From: Thiotrichaceae bacterium UBA973 | GTDB lineage: Bacteria > Pseudomonadota > Gammaproteobacteria > Eutrophobiales > Eutrophobiaceae | Assembly: GCA_002292815.1 (NCBI GenBank) | Contig: DBBX01000018.1 | Span: forward strand, 62,001-126,000 | DNA length: 64,000 bases | Direction: 5' to 3' | Shown: positions 16,304-25,599 of the stretch, in pieces | How positions within the stretch are numbered: position 1 is the stretch's first letter | Layout of the letters: each line of letters starts with the position of its first letter | Notes under the pieces: model-generated | The model's input: the letters and a program-made list of their open reading frames with translations, nothing else | Databases searched by the model: none | What the model was told of the DNA's origin: nothing | Translations under genes and position numbers: made by a program

Positions 16304-18379
16304 TTATCCTTGTAGTTTAGAAATATCTGCCGTTTCCAGAAACAATGAATTTAACTTGCTAAGTAATGCCAGGCGATTATTTTTAATATCATCATCGTCA
16401 CACATCACCATTACATTATCAAAAAAACTATCTACGCTTTCACGTAAGCCAGCTAATTCAGTCAATGCAGACTTATAATCTCGTTCTTTGATCATCGGCA
16501 CCACTTTTTGCTGATATTCCTTTAATGTAGAGGCCAGCAAGATTTCAGATTCCTCAGCTAGCAAGTTGTCATTTACTTCCAAGGTATTATTAAAGTCAGA
16601 TTTCTTAAGTATATTACTAATGCGTTTATTTGCCGCGGCCAGACTTTCTGCTTCGGCCAGTTTTCTAAATTCAGTCACTGCGGTGAGTCGATGATGAAAA
16701 TCTAGTGGCTTGCTAGAGTTTATCGCGAGTACTGATTCAAAAGCATCATTACTCACACCCGCATCAAGATAATACCTGCGTAAACGTTCCATCAAAAATT
16801 TAAAGACATCGCTAGTAATTTCTTTCGCCTTAATCTTGGATGGGTAATTTGAGGCTGCTAAATCGAGTAATTCATTTAAATCAATATCGATTTCGCATTC
16901 GATGATAATACGTAGTAAGCCAATGGCGGAACGACGTAGCCCAAAAGGATCTTTATCACCAGTCGGTGCCTTGCCAATAGAAAATATACCTACCAAGGTG
17001 TCAATCTTTTCGCTTATCGCTAAACATTGACCCAGAGTAGTTGATGGTAGATTATCACCTGCAAATCTAGGTTGGTAATATTCTTCTAAGGCGATAGTAA
17101 CGTCAGCATCTTCACCATCAGCTTGTGCATAGTATTTCCCCATGGTGCCTTGTAATGCAGGAAACTCGCAGACCATTTCAGTCAACAGATCACAGAAGCA
17201 TAATTGAGCAGCACGTTTGGCATTATTGGCATCTAGATTTAAAGGTTTTACCAAACTTAAAACAATATTGTTCAGGCGTTCAGACTTTTCGTGCAAAGTC
17301 CCCAGTTGTTTCTGGTAAACAACTTTATTTAATCCATCAATATGCTTTGCTAAGCCATTCTTTAGGTCTCGCTCCCAGAAAAATGCAGCGTCGCTAAGCC
17401 TGGGTTGAATAACGCGTTCATTGCCCTGTTTTATAAAGACGGGTTGTTTACTTTCAATATTTGTTACACAAATGAAAGAGGCGAGTAATTCTTTTTGTTT
17501 ATCAAGTATAGGAAAATACTTTTGGTGGTCTTGCATGCTGGCAATCAAAACTTCTTTCGGCAACTTGAGAAAGTCCGGGTTAAAGTTGCCAATAAAACTG
17601 ATGGGCCATTCCACCAACGCAGTGACTTCATCAAGTAAGTCAGGATCAATGACTGCGATTCCATTATTCTTTGCCGCTACTTTTTCAACTTGATCTTTAA
17701 TCAAGGAATGCCGTTCATTGTAATCAACCAAAACCTTCCCGTTTTGTTTTAATGTTTTAGCATAATCAGCAGCTTGTTTAATAATGATCGCTTCAGGATG
17801 ATGAAAACGATGACCATAGCTATAGTTACCTGATTTAACGCCCATTATCTCGCAGTCAATAGTTTCTGTTCCCAGCAATAACAGCACCCACTTGATTGGC
17901 CGAACGAATTCAAAATCGTTATTTCCCCAGCGCATACGTTTTGCAATAGGTAGGCGTTTTAATGCCATGTTGATCGTGTCAGGGATTAACTCTTGTGTTT
18001 GTTTACCCTTGACTAAAGTATCAAAAACCAGCCAGCTGCCTTTTTCGGTTTCCTGTTTTTCCAATTGCTCGACTGCAACGCCACATGATTTGGCAAATCC
18101 TTCAGTTGCTCGAGTCGGTTTTCCATCATCATCAAATGCAGCACTAATGGCTGGGCCTCGACGTTGTTGCTGCTTGTCCGACTGACTTATATCTAACTGC
18201 TTAATTATTACGGCGAGTCTTCGTGGTGATGCAAGCCAACTTGTTTCGATAAAATCTAAATCATTATCTTTAAGTGCAGCGCAAATTTCCTGATGAAAAG
18301 CAGTCGCAAGTCGTTTTAGAGACTTCGGCGGTAACTCTTCAGTGCCGATCTCGATTAATAAATCCTGTTTCTTACTCAT
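16304..18379 (-). CDS. glyS: Glycine--tRNA ligase beta subunit
   Basis: This is the 691-residue beta subunit of the bacterial alpha2beta2 glycyl-tRNA synthetase, which provides tRNA recognition. It starts with LLIEIGTEELPPKSL, the family hallmark, and contains PRRLAV, RMRWG, GHRFHHP, SMQDHQKYFP and KAPTGDKDPFGLRR, and ends with the DALR-type anticodon-binding region, with the typical FFDNVMVM. Length is normal and no break is seen. glyQ lies 13 bases upstream. Confidence 0.97.
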   Translation of the reverse strand: MSKKQDLLIEIGTEELPPKSLKRLATAFHQEICAALKDNDLDFIETSWLASPRRLAVIIKQLDISQSDKQQQRRGPAISAAFDDDGKPTRATEGFAKSCGVAVEQLEKQETEKGSWLVFDTLVKGKQTQELIPDTINMALKRLPIAKRMRWGNNDFEFVRPIKWVLLLLGTETIDCEIMGVKSGNYSYGHRFHHPEAIIIKQAADYAKTLKQNGKVLVDYNERHSLIKDQVEKVAAKNNGIAVIDPDLLDEVTALVEWPISFIGNFNPDFLKLPKEVLIASMQDHQKYFPILDKQKELLASFICVTNIESKQPVFIKQGNERVIQPRLSDAAFFWERDLKNGLAKHIDGLNKVVYQKQLGTLHEKSERLNNIVLSLVKPLNLDANNAKRAAQLCFCDLLTEMVCEFPALQGTMGKYYAQADGEDADVTIALEEYYQPRFAGDNLPSTTLGQCLAISEKIDTLVGIFSIGKAPTGDKDPFGLRRSAIGLLRIIIECEIDIDLNELLDLAASNYPSKIKAKEITSDVFKFLMERLRRYYLDAGVSNDAFESVLAINSSKPLDFHHRLTAVTEFRKLAEAESLAAANKRISNILKKSDFNNTLEVNDNLLAEESEILLASTLKEYQQKVVPMIKERDYKSALTELAGLRESVDSFFDNVMVMCDDDDIKNNRLALLSKLNSLFLETADISKLQG

Positions 18380-18392
18380 TAGTTTATTTGTA

Positions 18393-19316
18393 TTATTGTT
18401 TCAGTAGTGGGAAGCCTAATGATTCACGACTTTCATAGTAGGCTTGAGCAACAGCACGCGCGAGTGTTCTGACACGTAATATGTAGCGCTGCCGTTCGGT
18501 GACCGAGATAGCGCCGCGGGCATCGAGTAAGTTAAAGGCGTGTGATGCCTTCATAGTCATTTCATAAGCGGGTATTGGCAGACCTGCTTCGATCAGGTCT
18601 TGAGATTCCTGCTCATAGTTATCAAACCAGTTAAATAATGCTTCAGTGTTGGCCTGTTCAAAATTATAACGTGACATCTCTACTTCATTTTGATGATAAA
18701 TATCACCATAGGTGACGATATTCTGGTCATCTTGTGTCCAAATCAGGTCAAAGACATTGCTGCAATCTTGTAGACACATGGCGATACGTTCCAGGCCATA
18801 TGTCATTTCACCTGTTACTGGTTTGCAATCTAAACCACCGACCTGCTGGAAATAGGTAAATTGGCTGATTTCCATGCCATCTAACCAGACTTCCCAGCCT
18901 AGGCCCCAGGCCCCGAGCGTTGGCGATTCCCAGTTATCTTCTACAAAACGGATGTCATGCACCTCGGAATCAATCCCGATTGCCTTTAGTGAATCCAGAT
19001 AAAGCTGCTGAATATCATCTGGCGAAGGCTTGAGCAATACCTGGAATTGATAGTAATGCTGTAGACGATTCGGGTTTTCACCATAGCGCCCATCAGTAGG
19101 TCGTCTAGAAGGCTGAACATAGGCGGCGCGCCATGGTTCAGGGCCAATAGCACGCAGGAATGTGGCCGGATGGAAGGTTCCTGCGCCCATTTCCATGTCA
19201 TAGGGCTGCATTATTACGCAACCCAAGCCAGACCAGTATCGCTGTATTTCAAAGATCAGTTGTTGGAAGCTCAGTGGCGTTCCGAAATCTCTATTTTGTT
19301 TTTTATCTTGAGCCAT
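18393..19316 (-). CDS. glyQ: Glycine--tRNA ligase alpha subunit
   Basis: This is the 307-residue catalytic alpha subunit that activates glycine. The class II core motifs are visible: FQQLIFEIQRYW, GCVIMQPYDMEMGAGTFHP, RAAYVQPSRRPTDGRYGENP, NRLQHYYQFQV and GLEWEVWLDGMEI-like GLGWEVWLDG. It pairs with glyS as the usual two-gene operon. Confidence 0.97.
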   Translation of the reverse strand: MAQDKKQNRDFGTPLSFQQLIFEIQRYWSGLGCVIMQPYDMEMGAGTFHPATFLRAIGPEPWRAAYVQPSRRPTDGRYGENPNRLQHYYQFQVLLKPSPDDIQQLYLDSLKAIGIDSEVHDIRFVEDNWESPTLGAWGLGWEVWLDGMEISQFTYFQQVGGLDCKPVTGEMTYGLERIAMCLQDCSNVFDLIWTQDDQNIVTYGDIYHQNEVEMSRYNFEQANTEALFNWFDNYEQESQDLIEAGLPIPAYEMTMKASHAFNLLDARGAISVTERQRYILRVRTLARAVAQAYYESRESLGFPLLKQ

Positions 19317-19559
19317 TAATTTTAACCATTTTGGGAGGCAGAATTATAGCGTGTGTGACCGCTGATGTGTATGGAGTGATCTTATCAATATCAATTCTGG
19401 GAATATGTTCGGAATGCCGACAAACAGGATAAGCAAGTAATCAAATTTTAGACAATAACGTGTGAGATATATAGCTATTAACATTCACGAAAAGATACAT
19501 TGGCATGCCCTGATAGGTAAGCTTAATACCTGCCCCATCACTTATTACCGCACGGTATT
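19317..19559. other. Gene-free stretch upstream of glyQ and the EAL remnant
   Basis: This 243-base stretch should hold the glyQ promoter on the minus strand. I see no tRNA, terminator or intact ORF. Its right part may be further, unrecognisable sequence of the EAL pseudogene that starts to be readable at 19560. Confidence 0.4.
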
Positions 19560-19814
19560 GGTGATTTTGGTACTGCTTATTCTTCACTTAGTTATCTCAG
19601 ACGGTCACCATTTTCAAAGTTAAAGATTGATCAAAGTTTTATAGGTGAAATCATGCATTGTTAATGCGGTTATCGTATTGGCGCAGAATTTGGACTTATA
19701 AGTTTTGAGCAAAAGGTTGAAGATTAAAAAGCAGCTTGAATATCTAACAAAGCATGATTGTGATGTTTTCAGGGCTATTATTATAGCCGGCTTTTAGCAG
19801 CTTATGGATTCTAA
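19560..19814 (+). pseudogene. Decayed EAL-domain (c-di-GMP phosphodiesterase) gene, C-terminal half
   Basis: In one frame from 19560 the DNA encodes DFGTAYSSLSYLRR and KLKIDQSFIGEI, unmistakable EAL-domain motifs, then hits a stop after MHC. A second frame takes over with VIVLAQNLDL, a stop, and KKQLEYLTKHDCDV. The first frame then resumes with QGYYYSRLL and ends in TAA at 19812. Stops plus two compensating frame changes show that the gene is dead. EAL domains hydrolyse cyclic di-GMP. The N-terminal half is not recognisable upstream. Confidence 0.85.
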
Positions 19815-19874
19815 CAGTGGGTAAAGCAGCATTAGGTAGAAGTGATCAATAAAAAATCAGCCAAGCTAGTTAAC

Positions 19875-20948
19875 TTATTCTGATTTTACAGAACTCTTGT
19901 CATTACGCATGATGCTATCAGATCGTTTTTTGATGACATCATATTTGAAAGGAGGAATCTCGTACCACCAATTCAATGTTTGCGCATTCATATTCGCAAC
20001 ATAAGCTTTCACACCATCAATTTTTTCTTGATCTTCATCACCCGCAAGCAGGCTCTCATCAAATCTGAATTCAAACGAACCATAAGGTATATCGTCATGC
20101 TCAAAGGCAACAAGCTCGACAACAGTACCTTCGAAGGTGTGGATTAATACATTAATACTGTTTTCCTGTTTCTGCAGCTTTTCTTTAGACCGGGCACCAT
20201 TGATTTGGATGTCCTGTAAGATGCTTCCATAACGAGAAATAATAAGCTCTGAGGCCAGCTTTTTGCCAGATGGCAGGTTTTCCAGGCTAAATTTTTCTTG
20301 TCCTTTTTCATTTTTAAACAAGGTGTAGGTATCGCCATCTGCATGTTCAACACGAACAGCCCTAATTGCTTCAGCAGGTATGTCGAATAATGAACGTTCA
20401 ATCCAGTCAGTCTTGGAAGAGGTTATGTCGACAACACCATCTACTAAATAAGATTGCTCATCATCAGGCTTGCGAATATATAAACCAGGAGTACTTTGAG
20501 ACGCGCTGCTGAGACGTAGCTTACCGACAATCATCTCAACAATATTCTTTCTTTCAGCATCTTTAAGTGACAGCAATAAAGATGTTGAGTCTTCAACTTC
20601 TGGACCTTCTACACCAAGACGGTTATAAAGTCTCGGTAGTGTTGTTTTCGCAGCATTAATCTTTAAATCAGCTGCACCAAGCACGGTGCTTTTTACTTTG
20701 TCTGGTAACGCAGGATAGCCATCAAATTCATCAATCACCCATGTATCATTTATACGCGAGAGATTGACTGAACCAGCATAGCCTTTAATTGATATGTGGT
20801 TTATCGCTTCTATCTCTGAAGACAGGCCTGGAAAGAAAGCGGCTCTCTCTTTTCCTGATTGAGGTGCGCGAAGTTTAACGAATACTGACGCAGCAATAAT
20901 AACTACAACAGTGACAAGGGCGAATACAATGAGTTTATTTTTAAACAT
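19875..20948 (-). CDS. DUF4340-domain protein of a Gld-like ABC operon
   Basis: The 357-residue protein has a single N-terminal membrane anchor (about 7-25) and then a large predicted periplasmic part. The DUF4340 family is recognised by its repeated motif; here INHISIKGYAGSVNLSRIND and DTWVIDEFDGYPALPDKV are typical. It is the last gene of a four-gene minus-strand operon after the GldG-like protein. DUF4340 proteins accompany GldA/F/G transporters widely, but their biochemical role is not known. Confidence 0.82.
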   Translation of the reverse strand: MFKNKLIVFALVTVVVIIAASVFVKLRAPQSGKERAAFFPGLSSEIEAINHISIKGYAGSVNLSRINDTWVIDEFDGYPALPDKVKSTVLGAADLKINAAKTTLPRLYNRLGVEGPEVEDSTSLLLSLKDAERKNIVEMIVGKLRLSSASQSTPGLYIRKPDDEQSYLVDGVVDITSSKTDWIERSLFDIPAEAIRAVRVEHADGDTYTLFKNEKGQEKFSLENLPSGKKLASELIISRYGSILQDIQINGARSKEKLQKQENSINVLIHTFEGTVVELVAFEHDDIPYGSFEFRFDESLLAGDEDQEKIDGVKAYVANMNAQTLNWWYEIPPFKYDVIKKRSDSIMRNDKSSVKSE

Positions 20949-20961
20949 AGGTGTTGTTTGT

Positions 20962-22851
20962 TTACGTTCTTCTGTTTGCTCGGTAAATTCCGATGAATAA
21001 GGCCATTAGTGTTATTAATAATGGGATTAATCCGATATTTATAAAGCGCAATTGCGCACCAAGTTTTTCAATATTCTTTTTAAGCTCGTGTTGTACGCCA
21101 CGTAATTCTTTTCTGGTGGCCACACGCTCACTTCTGAATTTTTCAATTTCTGCTGATAATTCATTATTTAACAAGTAAGATTTTTCACCACCTTGCTCTT
21201 GTTGTAACTGGCGTATTTTTTTCTCAGTCTCATCTAAGCTTGCTTGTAACTCGGTTTCGCGTTCGCGAAATTCTGCTTCTGCTTCCCTGCGAATTTGGTC
21301 TACCATTTCAAATGGGCGGGAATATTTTTCGCGTCCGCGCAGACTGATTAGATCAGTATTTCCAGCAAGATTTTCAATACTGTTCATGACGAAGTCGCCA
21401 TTATTAGCGATTGGTTGTGGTACAGCGACGCCAAACATTTCTTGAGAACGAATCCAGAAATGGTCTGCCATTATATCTGTGTCAGCTACCAGAATAAGGT
21501 TTAGCTCACCCTCATTGACAAATTTCGGGTCTACGAATTTTTCAGCTTCTGCATCTTTTGCAGGTTTTCCCTCTGGAAAGTAACTTTTTGCCTTGCCGTT
21601 AATTCTTGCAGCAATAAGCATCTTCCTGTCTTCTGATTTGAAATTGCTCATGATGATATTCGGGTCACGTTGGAACAGTAATAAATCGCGTTCAAGTTTT
21701 GTTGATTGTTCAGATGTTTCTATCAACGGGGTAATGGTCAAACCTTTATCTTCTATGATCTCCAAAGAGCCCACAGTACCCATATGTATCAGGTTTAATT
21801 CACTGGTAGAGAAATCGTCTGCATTAAAATTCTTTTCAGTCATTCTTAACCAAGGAAGGTAATCGACACCTTGTGGATTACGTGGATCATCTGATTGCAC
21901 ACGCATAGCGGCATTGATGTCGCCAACAACCTTCTGTTTACTCATCTCCAGACCCCAAAGTTCTAGTAACTCTGGCAAGTATGATTCGATGTCGGGTACT
22001 ACGTTTGGGTTGCCTGGGTCAGGTCGTGTTTGATCAAGTTCAGCAATTGGGTCTATAAAAATTATCGCTTTACCGCCACGTAAGAGATATTGATCAATTG
22101 CGTACAGAACATCATTTTCTAGTTTTTTAGGATGAACCAGCATCAATACATCTATGTTATCTACATTGATGCTCTCAACCAGTGTGTCCGGGTTTTGGGA
22201 CAGGTTGTGAACCTCAAAAGAATCTTGCAGTGCACTAATAATTGTCCAGTCACGTCCGTCCGGATCACCGGTGGTAGCCATAATCGGCAATTGAGACACT
22301 AGACCCACCTTGCGTTTCTCAGGATAAGCCAAGTCAAAAATCATCTTGGTTATATCGTACTCAAGCGCAGACTCACGATTGGTCTGGAAAAAAGGAATCA
22401 CCTTTTCATCATCAGTTGAGTTGGTGCCGACGATGCCAAAATAGGCTCTATCGCCAGCAGAATTTGCTGATACAGTTCGCAGACCACTGGCGACAGCTTG
22501 GTCTTCAGCTTCAGAAAATGTATCTGGCTCGATAATATTAAGAATTAACTTTCCATTCGCATGGGTGGCAAATTCTTCCAGCATATCTCTAACGCGAGCA
22601 CCATAATTAACCAATAACGGGAATTCACTCATAGCCTTCTGCGAGAAATAAAAATCAAGCTGAACCGGTTCTTCCAGATTGTTGAGAATGTTTTTTGTGC
22701 CTTCGGAGAGGGTAAACAATTTACTTTCTGTTAAATCAATACGCCATGTAGTCAGTGCAGTATTTGCAAGGATGATGGTGGCAACAAATAAACAGGTCGC
22801 TAATATCAAACCGCTACCTGAAACAAACTTACTTTTTAGTGAGACATTCAT
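20962..22851 (-). CDS. GldG-like auxiliary protein of an ABC transporter
   Basis: This 629-residue protein has an N-terminal transmembrane helix (about 12-35), the GldG/ABC-2 auxiliary domain beginning DLTESKLFTLSEGTKNIL, a periplasmic IFT-like region with LVHPKKL and GGKAIIFIDP, a coiled coil (about 520-600, rich in Glu, Lys and Gln) and a C-terminal helix (about 605-625). In Bacteroidota GldG supports gliding. In gammaproteobacteria the same cassette occurs without gliding, and its substrate is unknown. Start is three bases after the permease stop. Confidence 0.88.
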   Translation of the reverse strand: MNVSLKSKFVSGSGLILATCLFVATIILANTALTTWRIDLTESKLFTLSEGTKNILNNLEEPVQLDFYFSQKAMSEFPLLVNYGARVRDMLEEFATHANGKLILNIIEPDTFSEAEDQAVASGLRTVSANSAGDRAYFGIVGTNSTDDEKVIPFFQTNRESALEYDITKMIFDLAYPEKRKVGLVSQLPIMATTGDPDGRDWTIISALQDSFEVHNLSQNPDTLVESINVDNIDVLMLVHPKKLENDVLYAIDQYLLRGGKAIIFIDPIAELDQTRPDPGNPNVVPDIESYLPELLELWGLEMSKQKVVGDINAAMRVQSDDPRNPQGVDYLPWLRMTEKNFNADDFSTSELNLIHMGTVGSLEIIEDKGLTITPLIETSEQSTKLERDLLLFQRDPNIIMSNFKSEDRKMLIAARINGKAKSYFPEGKPAKDAEAEKFVDPKFVNEGELNLILVADTDIMADHFWIRSQEMFGVAVPQPIANNGDFVMNSIENLAGNTDLISLRGREKYSRPFEMVDQIRREAEAEFRERETELQASLDETEKKIRQLQQEQGGEKSYLLNNELSAEIEKFRSERVATRKELRGVQHELKKNIEKLGAQLRFINIGLIPLLITLMALFIGIYRANRRT

Positions 22852-22853
22852 GA

Positions 22854-23588
22854 CTAACTTGCCTTCTTTGCTTCAATAACGACAACGTTAACGTATAACC
22901 AGAATATGATTAATGCGCTAAAGTAAATTACATCGCGGATATCGATTACACCTTTCTTAATCGAGGTGAAATGAGTTAAAAAGCTAAATGATGCAATAGC
23001 ATCCAGTACCGCTTGTGGAGCCCAGCTTTGAAATATGTCCAGTACCATCGGGAAGCCACTCAGTATGAACATGAAGCAAATTACGACACTAATAACGAAT
23101 GAGATAACCTGACTTTTAGTAAGTGCTGATATACATGAGCCAATCGCAAGAAAGCCCCCGGCCATAATCAGGCTGCCTATATAGCTGGCGAGGATAACGG
23201 TATTGTCAGGACTACCAAGATAATTAACGGTAATCCACATTGGGAAAGTTAATGCTAGCGCAACGGCTGTAAAGCTCCATGCCGCGAGGTATTTTCCTAT
23301 CACAGCGTCGGTAATTGATACCGGTAAGGTCATTAATAATTCAATGGTGCCACTTTTACGTTCATCTGACCAAAGACGCATGGAGATGGCCGGTATTAGA
23401 AATAGATAAAGCCAAGGGTGAAATCGAAAAAAGGGTTCCAGATCGGCCTGATTGGTTTCAAAAAAAGCACCAATATAAAAAGCAAAAATACCGGTCAGGA
23501 ATAAAAAGATGACGATAAAGACATAGGCGACCGGCGTTACAAAATAACTGGCGAATTCACGTTTATAAATAGAATACATGGGGCTCAT
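22854..23588 (-). CDS. ABC-2 type permease (GldF-like)
   Basis: The 244-residue protein has six hydrophobic segments and the ABC-2 permease signature around MRLWSDERKSGTIELLMTLP. It starts MYSIYKREFASYFVTPVAY (from residue 4), a GldF/NosY-like beginning. It overlaps the ATPase gene by four bases, so the two are co-translated and form one transporter. Confidence 0.9.
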   Translation of the reverse strand: MSPMYSIYKREFASYFVTPVAYVFIVIFLFLTGIFAFYIGAFFETNQADLEPFFRFHPWLYLFLIPAISMRLWSDERKSGTIELLMTLPVSITDAVIGKYLAAWSFTAVALALTFPMWITVNYLGSPDNTVILASYIGSLIMAGGFLAIGSCISALTKSQVISFVISVVICFMFILSGFPMVLDIFQSWAPQAVLDAIASFSFLTHFTSIKKGVIDIRDVIYFSALIIFWLYVNVVVIEAKKAS

Positions 23589-24340
23589 GGTGCTGCTGTC
23601 TCCCGGTTTTCATCCGCACTGGAAGTTGTAATAACGCGGAAGGCATGCTCAATATCACTACGATCTGATTTTGCGATTAGTTCAGCGGGTGTGCCATCAA
23701 ATAATATATCACCAGAGGCAATAATGATTGCACGTGAACAAACAGCATCAACTTCTTCAAGAATATGTGTGGAAATGACAATCGCCTTGTCTTCTGACAT
23801 TTCCTTGATCAAGTTTCTAACCTCATGCTTTTGATTTGGATCAAGACCATCAGTAGGTTCATCAAGGATTAATACACTAGGATCATGCAGGATGGCCTGT
23901 GCGATTCCGACACGGCGTTTAAAGCCTTTTGACAGGGTTTCGATACTTTGGTCGATGACGTGTTTTATATTAATGATGTCGACAACTTCATCGATACGCT
24001 TTTGGCGGCTGCTACCAGTTAATTGTCGAACATCGGCAATAAAGTTGAGAAAACTTTTGACGGTCATCTCACCATAAGCTGGCGCACCTTCAGGTAAATA
24101 GCCTACAGAACGTTTAACGGCTATAGGGTTCTCCCGCACATCAAAACCATTTACCTCAACCGTGCCGCTGGTAGGTTCGAGAAAACCGGTGATCATTTTC
24201 ATTGTTGTAGATTTACCGGCGCCATTAGGGCCTAGAAAACCTAGAACTTCACCATGATTTACGTCAAACGAGACTCCGCGTACCGCATGTATCGGGCCGA
24301 ATGACTTCGTCAACGATTTTACTTTTATCGTTACAGGCAT
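23585..24340 (-). CDS. ABC transporter ATP-binding protein (GldA-like)
   Basis: The 251-residue ATPase has Walker A GPNGAGKST, the Q loop near VGYLPEGAP, the ABC signature LSKGFKRRVGIA (a variant of LSGGQ), Walker B VLILDEPTDGLDP and the switch His in STHILEE. It is the first gene of the operon, which continues with a permease, a GldG-like and a DUF4340 protein. Confidence 0.93.
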   Translation of the reverse strand: MPVTIKVKSLTKSFGPIHAVRGVSFDVNHGEVLGFLGPNGAGKSTTMKMITGFLEPTSGTVEVNGFDVRENPIAVKRSVGYLPEGAPAYGEMTVKSFLNFIADVRQLTGSSRQKRIDEVVDIINIKHVIDQSIETLSKGFKRRVGIAQAILHDPSVLILDEPTDGLDPNQKHEVRNLIKEMSEDKAIVISTHILEEVDAVCSRAIIIASGDILFDGTPAELIAKSDRSDIEHAFRVITTSSADENRETAAP

Positions 24341-24566
24341 GATTATTTACTCAGGTACCTTCTAATTACGTCAATTATTCTTATATATGACTATTGCAGC
24401 TATATATCTAGCTCTCAGTCGAGTTTTACAGTTTTCCCCTAAGGGATTTTTATATGCTCGTCTCTGCGAGGTGCACTATTGTGCATAAAAATAACGCATC
24501 GTCAATTCTTGATTGATAGACAACCAAACGATTAGGCAGTTCCCAAGTTAGATGATGGTGGATAAA

Positions 24567-25433
24567 TTAATTTAAATTATTTTGTTTAAGACGAAACAAC
24601 GCTGAAATATCCTCGTCACCAAAACCTTCATCCATCAGGCGTTGGTAATGTAAAAGGGTCATTTCGATGATGGGCAAGGCATTCTCACTGATGGATTTTG
24701 TCATGGACTGACAAATTGAAAGGTCTTTATGATGCAATGCCAGTTTAAATCCGGGTTCATAAATCCCTGCCAGCATAGTTTTGCCACGATGATCTAAAAA
24801 CCAGTTGCCAGCTGCACCAGTTGAGACGATGTCGACCACCTTATCCATAGGTAAATCCATCGCCTGACCAAAGGCCAGTGCTTCGGTCACCGCTTGATTA
24901 ATCCCTGCGGCCATAATTTGATTTACGGCTTTGGTCGCTTGACCTGATCCGGTAGCACCAATAAAAACAATGTTGCCTGCTATGGAATCAAGTGTGGGAC
25001 GTGCTTTTTCTAAAATGGCTTCATCACCCCCAACCATCATTGCCAAGCTGCCATTCTTTGCACCTTCAACGCCACCGGAAACAGGGCAATCAAGAAAATG
25101 GGCGTCACATTCTTGCAATAATGCCGCAGCCTGTTTAGCTGTATCCGAACTAACTGTAGAAGTATCAACAATAATAGTTCCTGCATTGGTGTCAGTCTTT
25201 ATTGAGTTAATCATCTCCAGCACATCTTCATCGCGCGAAACGCATACAATAATAAGCTCACATTGTTTTGCTAAATCGGCGGGCGACAGTGAGATTGAAC
25301 AGCCGCATTCCTTTGCAATAGATTCTGCTGTCGATAATGTTCGGTTAAAAACGGTAACTAGATGACCCGCGCTAGCAAGATTTCGGGCCATATTTGCGCC
25401 CATTGCACCTAAACCAATGACACCTGTCTTCAT
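24567..25433 (-). CDS. NAD(P)-dependent beta-hydroxyacid dehydrogenase (GarR/MmsB family)
   Basis: The 288-residue enzyme has the Rossmann motif GVIGLGAMGANMARNLA, the family motif DCPVSGGVEGAKNGSL, and the catalytic Lys in GQATKAVNQIMAAG. The family reduces tartronate semialdehyde or oxidises 3-hydroxyisobutyrate; the substrate here is not decided by sequence. I chose the ATG at 25433 because GGAG is seven bases upstream; a longer frame to 25514 adds unrelated residues. The gene stands alone downstream of the M20 peptidase gene. Confidence 0.9.
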   Translation of the reverse strand: MKTGVIGLGAMGANMARNLASAGHLVTVFNRTLSTAESIAKECGCSISLSPADLAKQCELIIVCVSRDEDVLEMINSIKTDTNAGTIIVDTSTVSSDTAKQAAALLQECDAHFLDCPVSGGVEGAKNGSLAMMVGGDEAILEKARPTLDSIAGNIVFIGATGSGQATKAVNQIMAAGINQAVTEALAFGQAMDLPMDKVVDIVSTGAAGNWFLDHRGKTMLAGIYEPGFKLALHHKDLSICQSMTKSISENALPIIEMTLLHYQRLMDEGFGDEDISALFRLKQNNLN

Positions 25434-25522
25434 TACTATTCTCCAATAATTAGTTTTTCTTTGATAGATGACCTCCATCGAAGGCGGAAATATTGGCACC
25501 CATATAGTAGGCACTTTAAGCG

Positions 25523-25539
25523 ATGCAGGACGCCTGCAT
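25523..25539. repeat. GC-rich perfect hairpin between two genes
   Basis: ATGCAGG and CCTGCAT form a 7-bp stem with an ACG loop between the M20 peptidase and dehydrogenase genes. There is no T-run on either strand. It resembles the short palindromes repeated in some gammaproteobacterial genomes, but no second copy was noticed in this window. Confidence 0.4.
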
Positions 25540-25599
25540 GGCGGTAGGTGTTAGATAATGTCAGGAACATATTATCTAGTAATTACTAGTCCTCAGTCT

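Noticed and set aside
19773..19788. GGCTAT/ATAGCC hairpin as a terminator
   Set aside because: It coincides with the QGYYYSR codons of the EAL remnant, so the inverted repeat is a coding coincidence; the T-run is weak.
24472..24485. Palindrome TGCACTATTGTGCA as a third NtrC site
   Set aside because: Its half-sites are only four bases apart, whereas NtrC sites need a seven-base spacer.
24567..25514. Longer start for the beta-hydroxyacid dehydrogenase
   Set aside because: The extra 27 residues have no family match, and GGAG marks the ATG at 25433.
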